64,000 nt of DNA, from NCBI GenBank assembly GCA_022781925.1, contig JALESO010000032.1:1-64000 (forward strand), in the 5' to 3' direction. The notes under the pieces are model-generated. The model was given only the letters and a program-made list of their open reading frames with translations, was not told where the DNA came from and ran no database searches. A program made the translations under genes and the position numbers. Of this stretch, positions 17,222 to 26,597 are shown one piece after another. Within the stretch, counting starts at the first letter, position 1; every line of letters starts with the position of its first letter. The DNA comes from Lachnospiraceae bacterium. GTDB taxonomy: Bacteria; Bacillota; Clostridia; Lachnospirales; Lachnospiraceae.

Positions 17222-18214
17222 TCATTCTTTTGAAAAATTTGTGAGCAGTTCTGTCATAAGAGTATAAAGCTCTTTTTTGGAATTACCCTTTAAGACCACA
17301 GAAATATATGGCTTTCCACTGCTGTTTTTGCTGTATAAAACAAGACAGTTTCCGGCAGCTTCCGTAGTTCCGGTCTTTCCTCCGATCACAGTGACATTTT
17401 CCGGCATACTATAAGTACCCTTCAGATAACCGTTGGTATTAAACCAGGTCACGTTGACCGGTGCACCGGATGCATCTGTATAAGAAGCATCGTATTTTTT
17501 CGTAGAAATCAGTTTTACAAAATCATCATTCTGAACGGCCGCATTAAAGATCAGATACAGATCATATGCCGTAGTATAGTGGTTTTCATCCGGAAGGCCG
17601 TGCGGGTTCACAAAATGAGACTGGGATGCGCCCAGCGCTGCTGCTTCCTGATTCATCAGTTCCGCAAATTTCTCCACGCTGCCGGAAAGGTGTTCTGCGA
17701 TGGCATTTGCCGCGTCATTTCCGCTGCAAAGCATCAGTCCATACAATGCCTGATCTAATGTCAGGGTATCCCCCGGTTTCAGGCCACAGATGGAAGAACC
17801 GCTCATCAGCGAGGTGATCGCCTCATCTGATACTGTAAGGACATCATCCAGTTTTCCATATTTTAACGCAATATATGCCGTCAGGATCTTCGTGGTACTT
17901 GCCGGATACATCCGCTGATAAATATTCTGTGCATAAGTCACTTCTTCGTCTTCCACAGAAAACACACCTGCACTCTGTGCATATGCCGCATCAATGCCAT
18001 CCGCAGAAGAATTCTCCATGCCACCGACACACAGATTTTCTGCCAGAAGCTCCGGTGCCGCCGTCGTACTGCTCTCCGTCAGTGCATAGTCATCCGATGT
18101 CTCGTACAGCTGATACGCATCTGCGACATCTGTCCGCTGCGTACAGCCAGTCAGTAACAGTAATGCCAGTATGAGCACCGGCAACAGGATTTTATATTTA
18201 TTTGTACATTTCAC
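17222..18214 (-). CDS. D-alanyl-D-alanine carboxypeptidase, lipoprotein form
   Basis: A ~330-residue penicillin-binding protein (peptidase S11). A lipoprotein signal ends in LLTGC with acylated Cys24. The three active-site motifs are intact: SxxK in YPASTTK (Ser106-Lys109), SGN at ~164-166 and KTG in VIGGKTGTTEAAG near 280. It trims the terminal D-Ala from peptidoglycan stem peptides outside the membrane. GTG 18214 follows GAGGAG at 12 bases; TTG 18223 is an alternative only three bases from that site. Either start overlaps the end of mgsA, so it is the last gene of the cell-shape operon. The C-terminal PBP5 anchor domain is absent, replaced in effect by the N-terminal lipid. Confidence 0.9.
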   Translation of the reverse strand: MKCTNKYKILLPVLILALLLLTGCTQRTDVADAYQLYETSDDYALTESSTTAAPELLAENLCVGGMENSSADGIDAAYAQSAGVFSVEDEEVTYAQNIYQRMYPASTTKILTAYIALKYGKLDDVLTVSDEAITSLMSGSSICGLKPGDTLTLDQALYGLMLCSGNDAANAIAEHLSGSVEKFAELMNQEAAALGASQSHFVNPHGLPDENHYTTAYDLYLIFNAAVQNDDFVKLISTKKYDASYTDASGAPVNVTWFNTNGYLKGTYSMPENVTVIGGKTGTTEAAGNCLVLYSKNSSGKPYISVVLKGNSKKELYTLMTELLTNFSKE

Positions 18215-18593
18215 GCCAGTCAAGATCTCCTCTGTCTAATGAATGAATTAATAATTCTGCTGTGGCCAGATTAGTAGCCAGCGGAATATTATGTGTATCA
18301 CACAAACGGACAATACTGTCCACATCCGGTTCATGTGATTTGAAATTTTGCGGATCCCGCAGAAAAATAACCAGGTCAATATAGTTGTTTTCTATGTCTG
18401 CACCAAGCTGCTGGGAGCCTCCCAGCTGTCCGGTCAGATATTTATGCACGGACAGATTGGTAGCTTCCTCTACCAGTCGTCCAGTCGTTCCTGTGGCATA
18501 CAGTGAATTCCTTCCGAGGATCCCCCTGTACGCAATACAGAAATTCTGCATTAGTTTTTTCTTTGAGTCGTGTGCGATAAGTCCGATGTTCAT
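18198..18593 (-). CDS. mgsA: methylglyoxal synthase family protein with altered active site
   Basis: A 131-residue cytosolic protein of the MgsA family, which converts dihydroxyacetone phosphate to methylglyoxal and phosphate. IAHD (Asp9), the phosphate-binding ATGTTG, FLRDP (Asp80) and SHEPDVD are conserved. However, the catalytic base motif GGDQQ (Asp71 in E. coli) reads GGSQQ here, with Ser60 in place of Asp. This casts doubt on normal activity. The start overlaps the rodA stop as TAATG (18591-18595), so translation is coupled. Presence of mgsA inside a cell-shape operon is itself notable. Confidence 0.9.
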   Translation of the reverse strand: MNIGLIAHDSKKKLMQNFCIAYRGILGRNSLYATGTTGRLVEEATNLSVHKYLTGQLGGSQQLGADIENNYIDLVIFLRDPQNFKSHEPDVDSIVRLCDTHNIPLATNLATAELLIHSLDRGDLDWREMYK

Positions 18594-19723
18594 TATTCTA
18601 TGTCCCCCAATCCGTGATATTTTCTAGCCTGCAGACCCACATTGAGTACCAGCCCCAGACCGATAAACAAACTCATAAGAGATGTCAGACCATAGCTGAC
18701 AAATGGTAATGGCAAACCTGTATTTGGCATCAGACCGGTGGTTACACAGATATTGATAAAACTCTGAAATCCGATCAGTGCCGCCATACCGCAGCAGATC
18801 AGTCTGCCGCCCAGATCTTTGGCATTTTTTGCAATTAGTATACACTCAAAAACAATCAAAAGCAATAATACAATTACAATCAGGCAGCCAATAAATCCCA
18901 GTTCCTCACCGACAACAGCAAAAATAAAGTCCGTCTGTGGCTCAGAAATAAAATTTCCGTTTTTCATGGAAGCAATCGAACTGTTATTCAGTCCCTTTCC
19001 CCACAACTGTCCGGAACCGATGGCCATGATGGAATTCTGCTGCTGATATGCATCGTCCGCATACTTGGACGGCTGCAGCCAGGAATAGATCCGTTTGTAC
19101 TGATATTCATTCAGTGGCAATGCATGTTTCAGGATCAGGATGATTCCGATGATACTTGTCGGAACGCCCAGTGCCAGTACACCTGCTACTATTTTATAAC
19201 TTAATCCCGCAACAAACAAGAGGGTAATGAAAATCATTGTCGTTGCGATGGTCGTGGACAGATCCGGTTCTTTCACAATAAGAAGTAACGGAATGCCCAC
19301 GAGGATCAGGCTGAGCACAAGGATTTTCCATGTATTCAGCTGGTCCTGATATTTCATAAAGAATCCTGCAAAAAATATGATTAGCAGAATTTTACAGAAT
19401 TCAGACGGCTGGAACTTAAAACTGCTCGTTACATTGATCCAGCGGGTTGCACCTCCGGTCTCGTCTCCGACTCCCGGAATAAATATCACGGCAAGCAATA
19501 CAACAGCCAGCAGATAGATCGGTCTGCGGAATTTCAATATCGTATTGTAATCGATCATTGATGTGATCACCATCACGATGAGTCCGCCAATCAGACCGAC
19601 AATCTGTTTATTCTGAACGGAAGGCTTTGCGCTTCCGACTACCATAACGCCGATAATACACAGTATGAGTACATATGCTACCAGCCGAAATCTGTAGTTT
19701 TTTATTTTGTATTGCTTAAACAT
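18593..19723 (-). CDS. rodA: rod shape-determining SEDS protein RodA
   Basis: A 376-residue SEDS family peptidoglycan polymerase with ten hydrophobic helices. Characteristic blocks are GDETGGATRWI, FQPSEFCKI, the VKEPDLST loop with the putative catalytic Asp, and the C-terminal GLMPNTGLPLPFVSYG. It polymerises lipid II together with the class B PBP2 encoded two genes upstream. The linkage to PBP2 and MreBCD supports RodA rather than FtsW or SpoVE. It lies 17 bases after minD and overlaps mgsA by one base. Confidence 0.94.
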   Translation of the reverse strand: MFKQYKIKNYRFRLVAYVLILCIIGVMVVGSAKPSVQNKQIVGLIGGLIVMVITSMIDYNTILKFRRPIYLLAVVLLAVIFIPGVGDETGGATRWINVTSSFKFQPSEFCKILLIIFFAGFFMKYQDQLNTWKILVLSLILVGIPLLLIVKEPDLSTTIATTMIFITLLFVAGLSYKIVAGVLALGVPTSIIGIILILKHALPLNEYQYKRIYSWLQPSKYADDAYQQQNSIMAIGSGQLWGKGLNNSSIASMKNGNFISEPQTDFIFAVVGEELGFIGCLIVIVLLLLIVFECILIAKNAKDLGGRLICCGMAALIGFQSFINICVTTGLMPNTGLPLPFVSYGLTSLMSLFIGLGLVLNVGLQARKYHGLGDIE

Positions 19724-19740
19724 AAAAATCCTCCGATTTT

Positions 19741-20544
19741 TTATCCTGTTATGTATTTTTTCTTCCAGCTTCTGTGCTGTCTTCTCTGACGTCTGTGTCT
19801 ATGTTCAAACCGTGGCAGTGGAATCTCTTCTCCCAGCAGTCTGCGGCAGATCCTTGCATAGGCCTGTCCCGCCACAGTCGCTGTACCGGTCAGCGGATTT
19901 CCATTATTCGTGGAGATCACTACCTGTTCATCATCACACACGGCACCGACGATATCCACACACAAAATATCTGAAATATCTTTCAGGTTCAGCATCTGTC
20001 CCTGACGGATCATATCCGGCCGGATCCGGTTTATGATCAGGCTGATTTCCCCAATCTCCGCAGAAACCAGAAGCCCGATGACCCGGTCTGCATCCCGGAT
20101 GGCTGAAATCTCCGGTGTCGTCACCACCAGTGCCCGGTCAGCTCCGGCAACCGCGGTCTGAAATCCCTGTTCGATCCCTGCCGGGCAATCCAGCAGGATA
20201 TAATCGTAATCTTCCCGCAGCTCCTGCAACAATTTCAGCATCTGCTTCGGTGTCACTGCACTCTTGTCCCTCGTCTGGGATGCCGGGATCAGATACAGCC
20301 CCGGGAACTGACGGTCACGGATGATCGCCTGACGGATCCGGCAGTTTCCTTCCACCACATCCACCAGATTGTAAAAGATCCGGTGCTCCAGCCCCATTAC
20401 CACGTCGAGATTCCGAAGACCGATATCTGTATCGATCATCAGCACTTTCTTTCCAAGCAGGCTTAAGCCCACTCCGAGATTGGCTGTCGTCGTTGTCTTG
20501 CCGACGCCGCCTTTCCCGGATGTTACAACAATAATTTCACACAT
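19741..20544 (-). CDS. minD: septum site-determining ATPase MinD
   Basis: A 267-residue ParA-type ATPase. The deviant Walker A KGGVGKTTT starts at residue 11, and DTDIGLRNLDVVMGLE, LLDCPAGIE and TTPEISAIRDADRVIGLL identify MinD rather than ParA. AGGAGGT nine bases upstream fixes the start at ATG 20544. The C-terminus departs from the usual amphipathic membrane-targeting helix: after LLGEEIPLPRF it ends in an Arg/His-rich tail (HRHRRQRRQHRSWKKK). Neither minC nor minE is present in this cluster. MinD would recruit a division inhibitor to the membrane; the partner here is unknown. Confidence 0.92.
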   Translation of the reverse strand: MCEIIVVTSGKGGVGKTTTTANLGVGLSLLGKKVLMIDTDIGLRNLDVVMGLEHRIFYNLVDVVEGNCRIRQAIIRDRQFPGLYLIPASQTRDKSAVTPKQMLKLLQELREDYDYILLDCPAGIEQGFQTAVAGADRALVVTTPEISAIRDADRVIGLLVSAEIGEISLIINRIRPDMIRQGQMLNLKDISDILCVDIVGAVCDDEQVVISTNNGNPLTGTATVAGQAYARICRRLLGEEIPLPRFEHRHRRQRRQHRSWKKKYITG

Positions 20545-20607
20545 ACAAAAGATACCTCCTGTCATTCTCTTCCAATCTGCTATCTTTTGTAATGTGATTT
20601 TGCTACG

Positions 20608-23475
20608 TTAATCGCCGAAGCTGTTGGATGAACTGCCGACATTGGTTGCCTGACCGTTCAACAGTTCTTCTTCTGTATTCTGCTTAAAGTAATATTTCAT
20701 TACCTGATCCACAAATACGCAGGCATTGCTGGATCCGTATCCATATGCGATTCGTGTCGCGATCGCAATCTGCGGGGAATCTGCCGGCGCATATCCCACA
20801 AACAGTGCGTGGTTCGGACGGTTTTCATTTTCCTGAGCCGTACCGGTCTTACCAGCCAGAGATACCTGCAGATCGTTGAACTGATCATGCTCTCCGATGG
20901 CCATCTCCATACCACTGTGCAGGATCTGCCAGGTAGAGGCAGACAGGTTTGTAATCTGGTTGTGAACCTGCGGTTCATAAGACTGTATGATATTTCCATC
21001 GGAATCCGTCACTTTATTCAATAACGTCAGATCATATACCGTTCCGTTATTTGCAATGGCAGATACATAGCGTGCCAGCTGTGCAGTTGTATAGCTGTGG
21101 TTACTCTGTCCGATGGATGCATCGATTGGGAATTCATCCGCAATCCTCGGTGTTCCTTCCGGAATCTCAATATTTGTCTTGTCTGCCAGTCCGAACTCTG
21201 TTGCGTATTTTGCAATCGCACTCAGACCTTTCTCTTCCTGATAAGTATCACCCGTCAGGCTCAGACGATATGCTGTCTCCGCAAAGAAATAGTTACATGA
21301 ATCACGGATTGCCTGTGACACCGTGATACTTCCATGATTTCTCGGATATACCCAGCATTTCAGTTTCAATCCAAGTCGCTCGAAAATACCGGTATCCGTG
21401 ATCACGGTACCCGGATCAATGGCACCTTCTGTCAGTCCTGCGGATGCCGTTACCATCTTGAAGGTAGAACCCGGTGCCGTAGTCTGCTGTGTTGCATTAT
21501 TGTACAGCGGCAGGGATCCATCCTGCAACAGTGAATTATAATATGCCGAATCCATATTATTGGCCAGCCGGTTGCTGTCATACCCCGGATAACTGACACT
21601 TGCCAGCAGTTCTCCGGTATTTGGATTCATAATAACACAGGAACCGGTACATGGATCCAGTGCCAGCTGCGCCGGTGTGATCTCCATATTCTGAATCTTA
21701 TTTTTCAGGAAGGTAAACGCACTGGTGGAACCATTTTTCAGACTCGCCACCGCACTGTCATCCGCCGCCAGAACGCCCTGTTCATAAAGGATCAGACATA
21801 ACTGGCTTCCGGTTATCTTATCATTATAGATCAGATATTTATAAACGATCTTGTCGAAAGCATTGTTGTTTTTTAACTGTTCTGTCACATAGGACATCAG
21901 CTGCGTATATACTTCACTGGTATCTGCATACTTCTCATTCAGATTGAATGCGGTAATGTTGATCCAGGAAGAGTCAATAGCATGACGCAGATATTCCTGT
22001 ACGGATATCTTGCCATCCTTCCAGTCCTGATATACTGTATCCGAAGTATCAATGGAAGATGTGACAAATACAGACTTATCCTGCAGCATCTTAACTACAT
22101 AAGTAACCATCTCCTGCATTTCTTCCGAAAGATCATTGTATGCCGTATCTAACTGCAGAACACCACTGATCTCTGACAGTGCCGCATCTTTCCGGTCTGA
22201 AAACGTCCGGTAAACAGTGGCCTGCTCTGTGCCATCCGCTGCATCTGCCATGGCAGATGTATTGATCACACTGTTTTCAATCAGTGCATTGTATACCTTG
22301 TAAATCGGAATATACAGTTCGGAACTCTCACTGGTCTTTGCGTTGATGATCTTGGAATTCAAGATTCCCGCCAGTTCCTGCTCCAGCAGATCGTATATTG
22401 CCATCTGCAGAGTTGCATCCAGAGACAGATACACATCATTTCCGGCAGAAGACTCTTTGTAATCCTTCTCTTCCAATACCTTACCTACGTTATTTACATA
22501 TACCGTCTCGGAACCTTTTTTTCCCTGAAGCTGAAGTTCCATCATCTGCTCAATGCCGGCTTTACCTACCACATCACTGCGAGTGTAGGAATCATCCTGC
22601 TCATGGAGGGAATCATATTCTGAATCGGAAATTTTTCCGGTATAACCAAGGATATGGGAGAAATATTCCGGATAATCATATACTCGTTTTGTATCCTCCC
22701 GAACTTCCACCCCCTGAAGTTCCGATGCATGTTCCCGGATCATGGCAACGGTCTCATCGGATACATCTTCCGCGATACCGATAGCGATGTATTTCTGATA
22801 AGAACTCAGATAAAGAGCATAACGGACTACCATGATCTGATAAGCTCGATACCGGTCATAGGTTTCCGTATCCACCGCAAATTTATTGATCAGATATTCA
22901 TACATCTGCTCCGGTGTTGCTGTGGATTCATCATATCCCAGTTTCGCATTAAATTTCAGATCAGCTACTTTCTTTCTGCCGTAAATATCCCGGCGGAATC
23001 CGGCCAGTTCTGTTCCTTCTGATAAAAAAGACAACTCTCCGTTCGGATCCATATACAGATCCAGATCATTTACGATACTGTCGCCATTTTTCTCGATCAT
23101 GTCAATAAGTGTACTGATCTCCGCATTCAGAAGTTCGGCACGCTTTTTATTATTTGCATAGGTTCCGTTATCTTCCAGTGTCACCGTATAGGAAAGTTCA
23201 TTATGTGCGAGAAGCACACCGTTTCTGTCGTAAATATTTCCACGGGTACCTTCTATATCGATAGTTTTCTCAATTTTCATCATATAGTTATCCAGATACT
23301 CAGATCCTTTGATAATCTGAAGGGAAAACAGATGCTGCAGAACAAATGCGAACAGGCAAAGTATGACGACCCAGACCACAAACAGCCTCGATGTAACAAT
23401 TTTTACAATCCATTCTTTTAATTTATCAACCAAATTTTGCTGCACTCCTTCGTTCGATCGTTTCCAGTCTCTCAT
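20608..23475 (-). CDS. mrdA: penicillin-binding protein 2 (class B transpeptidase of the elongasome)
   Basis: A 955-residue membrane-anchored transpeptidase that cross-links peptidoglycan with RodA. One N-terminal membrane helix (~30-52) precedes the pedestal domain (DIEGTRGNIYDRNGVLLA). The transpeptidase motifs are Ser670-x-x-Lys673 in APGSTFK, SCN in DSCNYFFAE and Lys876-Thr-Gly. A ~230-residue helical insertion separates pedestal and catalytic domains, making it far longer than the ~630-residue E. coli enzyme. ATG 23475 overlaps mreD by 50 bases with a poor ribosome site; TTG 23433, preceded by AAGGAG and overlapping only the mreD stop, is a credible alternative (941 residues). Confidence 0.93.
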   Translation of the reverse strand: MRDWKRSNEGVQQNLVDKLKEWIVKIVTSRLFVVWVVILCLFAFVLQHLFSLQIIKGSEYLDNYMMKIEKTIDIEGTRGNIYDRNGVLLAHNELSYTVTLEDNGTYANNKKRAELLNAEISTLIDMIEKNGDSIVNDLDLYMDPNGELSFLSEGTELAGFRRDIYGRKKVADLKFNAKLGYDESTATPEQMYEYLINKFAVDTETYDRYRAYQIMVVRYALYLSSYQKYIAIGIAEDVSDETVAMIREHASELQGVEVREDTKRVYDYPEYFSHILGYTGKISDSEYDSLHEQDDSYTRSDVVGKAGIEQMMELQLQGKKGSETVYVNNVGKVLEEKDYKESSAGNDVYLSLDATLQMAIYDLLEQELAGILNSKIINAKTSESSELYIPIYKVYNALIENSVINTSAMADAADGTEQATVYRTFSDRKDAALSEISGVLQLDTAYNDLSEEMQEMVTYVVKMLQDKSVFVTSSIDTSDTVYQDWKDGKISVQEYLRHAIDSSWINITAFNLNEKYADTSEVYTQLMSYVTEQLKNNNAFDKIVYKYLIYNDKITGSQLCLILYEQGVLAADDSAVASLKNGSTSAFTFLKNKIQNMEITPAQLALDPCTGSCVIMNPNTGELLASVSYPGYDSNRLANNMDSAYYNSLLQDGSLPLYNNATQQTTAPGSTFKMVTASAGLTEGAIDPGTVITDTGIFERLGLKLKCWVYPRNHGSITVSQAIRDSCNYFFAETAYRLSLTGDTYQEEKGLSAIAKYATEFGLADKTNIEIPEGTPRIADEFPIDASIGQSNHSYTTAQLARYVSAIANNGTVYDLTLLNKVTDSDGNIIQSYEPQVHNQITNLSASTWQILHSGMEMAIGEHDQFNDLQVSLAGKTGTAQENENRPNHALFVGYAPADSPQIAIATRIAYGYGSSNACVFVDQVMKYYFKQNTEEELLNGQATNVGSSSNSFGD

Positions 23476-23944
23476 TCATCTTCAATAAGATGAAATATAA
23501 CAAAATGGACACGATCATCGTATATACCAGTTCCGGCAAAATTGTGTGAAGCAGATAATAACCAAAGGAAAATCTGCCCCGGAACCAGAACAGGGAGAAA
23601 TAAATCAGTATATTACAGAAAAAATCGCTGACAGCAATCAGAGCCAGCGGAAGTTTCACCTCATCCGGGAAAAAGATCCGTTTGAAGAAACCGTTCATGT
23701 ATCCGATGTACATATAGATCAGGGCATAGAATCCCACAACACTTCCAAACATCACATCCAGCAGAAGCCCGGAAAAGAATCCTACAAACAGTCCTTCTTT
23801 TTTGCCGCGCATAAATCCAAAGGATGCCACAACAACGATCAGAAGATTCGGGGAGATCGATGCGATAGACAATGCCTTAAATACCGTACATTGCAAAAGG
23901 AAGCAGACAATGATCGTAATTGCCAGAACAATTTTTCTCCTCAT
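23426..23944 (-). CDS. mreD: rod shape-determining protein MreD
   Basis: A 172-residue integral membrane protein with about five helices, including the family-typical GFMRGKKEGLFVGFFSGLLLDVMFG segment. MreD links MreC to the cytoplasmic and periplasmic elongation machinery; its biochemical role is unsettled. It starts three bases after mreC and runs into the PBP2 gene. Identity rests on both the pattern of helices and the mreB-mreC-mreD order. Confidence 0.92.
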   Translation of the reverse strand: MRRKIVLAITIIVCFLLQCTVFKALSIASISPNLLIVVVASFGFMRGKKEGLFVGFFSGLLLDVMFGSVVGFYALIYMYIGYMNGFFKRIFFPDEVKLPLALIAVSDFFCNILIYFSLFWFRGRFSFGYYLLHTILPELVYTMIVSILLYFILLKMNERLETIERRSAAKFG

Positions 23945-23947
23945 AGC

Positions 23948-24826
23948 CTACTCTCCCCCCTGTTCATTTGTTGTATCTGTGGAAATATCCTTTATCTGCA
24001 AAATAACAAACACATCATCCAGATGTTCAAAATCCACAATGGTCGCAATGTGTCCCGATTTTGTCAGATTATTGGAATCTGTCTTGATATCGGTGATATA
24101 ACCGATGGGAATTCCTTCCAGGAACATATCACTGATATTGGATGTCACGATCTGATCTCCGACTTTTGCCTGATCTTCCTTATCACGGAGATCATCAAAA
24201 TCAATCAGACTGGATTCATTCATTGTTTTCAGGCTTCCACTTACCACACACAGATCCGATGTGGATAAATTTCTGGCACTGACATTGCTGTTATCATCAA
24301 TAATGGAACGCACTTTTGCATAATTCGGTCCCACCTGAATGACGATACCCGCCAGTCCACCGTCTGCCAGCACATTCATGCCTACGGTAATGCCATCATT
24401 ACTGCCCCGGTCGATCAGAAATACGGAAAACCAGTTTCCGGCATCCTTTCCGATGACATTTGCGGCAACTTTCTCATAATCCGCATAATTCTGATCCATA
24501 TCGTACAGTGATTTCAGATTATCCAGTTCTTCCTGATTTAACTGTACCTGATTCAGATTTTCCTGTGCCTCTGCCAGCTGTGTACGAAGCTCTTCATTTT
24601 CTTTTTCCAGGCTTTTCTTTGTACGCAGATGCTCCCGCAGATTTGTCAGTCCGCTTCCAAGCTGGTTGACCCCTTTCTGCATCGGAGCAAGCACTGCCCC
24701 AGCTGCCGCTGAGACCGGTCCGGAACCGGAGGCCTTCAGGCTGCAGCCAATGATGACAGCACAAAGAATCGTCATGATCAGCAGTACATATTTCGCTGGA
24801 AATTTGCTTTGTTTCTTTTTCCTCAT
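23948..24826 (-). CDS. mreC: rod shape-determining protein MreC
   Basis: A 292-residue extracytoplasmic scaffold. A basic start (MRKKKQSK) precedes one membrane helix (~13-30), then a coiled coil (~65-105, LRTKKSLEKENEELRTQLAE) and the two beta-barrel domains of MreC (ANVIGKDAGNWFSVFLIDRGSNDGI ... MNVLADGGLAGIV). It positions PBP2/RodA along MreB filaments. It is 12 bases after mreB in the same operon. The end carries a short polar tail. Confidence 0.94.
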   Translation of the reverse strand: MRKKKQSKFPAKYVLLIMTILCAVIIGCSLKASGSGPVSAAAGAVLAPMQKGVNQLGSGLTNLREHLRTKKSLEKENEELRTQLAEAQENLNQVQLNQEELDNLKSLYDMDQNYADYEKVAANVIGKDAGNWFSVFLIDRGSNDGITVGMNVLADGGLAGIVIQVGPNYAKVRSIIDDNSNVSARNLSTSDLCVVSGSLKTMNESSLIDFDDLRDKEDQAKVGDQIVTSNISDMFLEGIPIGYITDIKTDSNNLTKSGHIATIVDFEHLDDVFVILQIKDISTDTTNEQGGE

Positions 24827-24838
24827 ACCATGCCCCTG

Positions 24839-25852
24839 CTATTTAAAAATTTTGGTGCGCATACTGTAAGCCAGACGTTTGAATTTATCATTGGTCACTA
24901 CAAGGCTCAGACCGCGTACCACAGTCTCATCCGGTTCCTCACAGGTATTTACTTTGATATTGGTGATATCCGTAAATAATTTGTCCATATCTTTGATATT
25001 GGATCCGCCGCCGGTCAGATAGATACCGGAATGGATAATATCCTTTGCCAGTTCCGGCGGCGTCTTCTCCAGGATCATCTTGATAGCATTACAGATGGAA
25101 TTCAGATTGTCTTTCATCGCCTCATAAACCGTATCAGCAGTGATTTCCATCTCGATCGGAAGTCCGCTTACCACATCAAGACCAACGATGGTATAGCTTC
25201 CTTCTTCCCCCGGCAGAGCACTTCCGATATGCTCTTTTAACTGCATGGCTGTCTTCTGACCGATGACCAGATTAAAGTTTTTCTTGATATAAGTGATAAT
25301 GGATTCATCCAGACGGTTTCCTCCGAAATGAAGCAGATCACTCAGTACCAGTCCACCAAGGGAAAGTACAGAAATCTCTGTGGTATCTGCTCCGATATCC
25401 ACGATCATGATACCGGTAGGTTCATTTACATCCAGTCCGAGACCTACTGCATCCGCAATCGGTTTGTCACACAGTAATACGGACTTCGGTTTCATTTTGC
25501 TCTTGAAAAACAAATCATAAAACGCTTTTTTCTCAACCTCTGTAATGTCTGTCGGAACCGCAATGATAAATTCGGATCCTTTGACATGTCCTTTGACATT
25601 TTTTTCCAGAAGCTCCTGTACCATCGTCTGCATGTTATTGTAATCTGCAATCACACCGCCGGTAACCGGGAAGGATACGTTGATATTCTCCGGTGCTTTT
25701 TCATACATGGCATATGCTTCATCTCCATATGCATATAACTGGTTTTTGTTGATAACCGCAATGGTATTTTTTTCTTTGATGATCTTGTTACTGTGTTTGC
25801 TGAAAACTTTAATATTGCAAGTACCAAGATCGATTCCGTATATATTTGCCAT
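24839..25852 (-). CDS. mreB: actin-like cell-shape protein MreB/Mbl
   Basis: A 337-residue cytosolic actin homologue that forms membrane-bound filaments guiding cell-wall elongation. The actin-fold motifs are present: YGIDLGTCNIKVF (phosphate 1), MIVDIGADTTEISVLSLGG (phosphate 2) and IYLTGGGSNIKDMDKL (adenosine). GDEAYAMYEKAPENI corresponds to the GdeAk segment of MreB. Its ATG overlaps the radC stop as TAATG (25850-25854). Position ahead of mreC and mreD confirms the assignment; discrimination among MreB, Mbl and MreBH is not attempted. Confidence 0.93.
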   Translation of the reverse strand: MANIYGIDLGTCNIKVFSKHSNKIIKEKNTIAVINKNQLYAYGDEAYAMYEKAPENINVSFPVTGGVIADYNNMQTMVQELLEKNVKGHVKGSEFIIAVPTDITEVEKKAFYDLFFKSKMKPKSVLLCDKPIADAVGLGLDVNEPTGIMIVDIGADTTEISVLSLGGLVLSDLLHFGGNRLDESIITYIKKNFNLVIGQKTAMQLKEHIGSALPGEEGSYTIVGLDVVSGLPIEMEITADTVYEAMKDNLNSICNAIKMILEKTPPELAKDIIHSGIYLTGGGSNIKDMDKLFTDITNIKVNTCEEPDETVVRGLSLVVTNDKFKRLAYSMRTKIFK

Positions 25853-26559
25853 TATTCTCTCCCTTTCTCATATAAAATATCCTGCTCACGGAAGCTGAAA
25901 TACTCATTATCTCCGATAATGATATGATCCATAAGTAAAATATCCAGTAATTCACCACATTCTTTTATCTTTCTGGTAATCAGGATATCCTCCCGGCTCG
26001 GCTCCGGATTTCCGCTGGGGTGGTTGTGCAGGATCACAATGTACACCGCCTGCTCCTGAAGCGCCGTGCGATAAATATCCTTTGCAGAGATCAGTGCCGC
26101 ATTGCTGGTTCCCACAGAAAGCAGCCGCTCTCCAAGCAGCATTCCCTTACTGTCAAACATTGCCAGCATCAGCTGTTCCTTTTGCTCATGCCGCATCTTT
26201 TCCATAAAATAAGAAGCAATGCTCTCCGGAGACTGCAGGGCTATCTGTTTTTTGCGCTGTGTGGCCGCGATCCGCCTTGCCAGTTCTCCGATACACTTCA
26301 GCTGAACCGCCTTCACCGGTCCGATTCCCCGGATACCGGTCAACTGCTCCGTATCCAGCCGGATCAGATTCAGCAGACCATCCGGACCTGCATTCAAAAT
26401 ACGATGAGCCAAATCGACACACCGTTCTCCCCTGCTTCCTGTGCGAATGATCACACTGATCAATTCTGCATCTGATAAGGAATCTGCCCCGTACATCAGA
26501 CATTTCTCATAGGGTCTCTCTGTATCCGGCAGATCCTTTACTGTCATATTTTTCTGCAT
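25852..26559 (-). CDS. radC: RadC family JAB/MPN domain protein
   Basis: A 235-residue protein with an N-terminal helix-hairpin-helix region (LTGIRGIGPVKAVQLKC) and a C-terminal JAMM metalloprotease-like domain with HNHPSGNPEPS and a downstream Asp (MDHIIIGD). Despite the RadC name a DNA-repair role has not held up; its function is unclear. ATG 26559 with AGGAA five bases upstream is preferred over TTG 26589. Location immediately before mreB is widely conserved in Firmicutes, and here it is the promoter-proximal gene of the cell-shape operon. Confidence 0.92.
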   Translation of the reverse strand: MQKNMTVKDLPDTERPYEKCLMYGADSLSDAELISVIIRTGSRGERCVDLAHRILNAGPDGLLNLIRLDTEQLTGIRGIGPVKAVQLKCIGELARRIAATQRKKQIALQSPESIASYFMEKMRHEQKEQLMLAMFDSKGMLLGERLLSVGTSNAALISAKDIYRTALQEQAVYIVILHNHPSGNPEPSREDILITRKIKECGELLDILLMDHIIIGDNEYFSFREQDILYEKGRE

Positions 26560-26597
26560 AAACGTTCCTGTTCTACTCTCTCTATGCAACCGTAGAT

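Noticed and set aside
25852..26559. radC as a marker of a mobile or anti-restriction island
   Set aside because: Its position directly before mreB is the standard chromosomal arrangement in Firmicutes, and no phage or plasmid genes are near.
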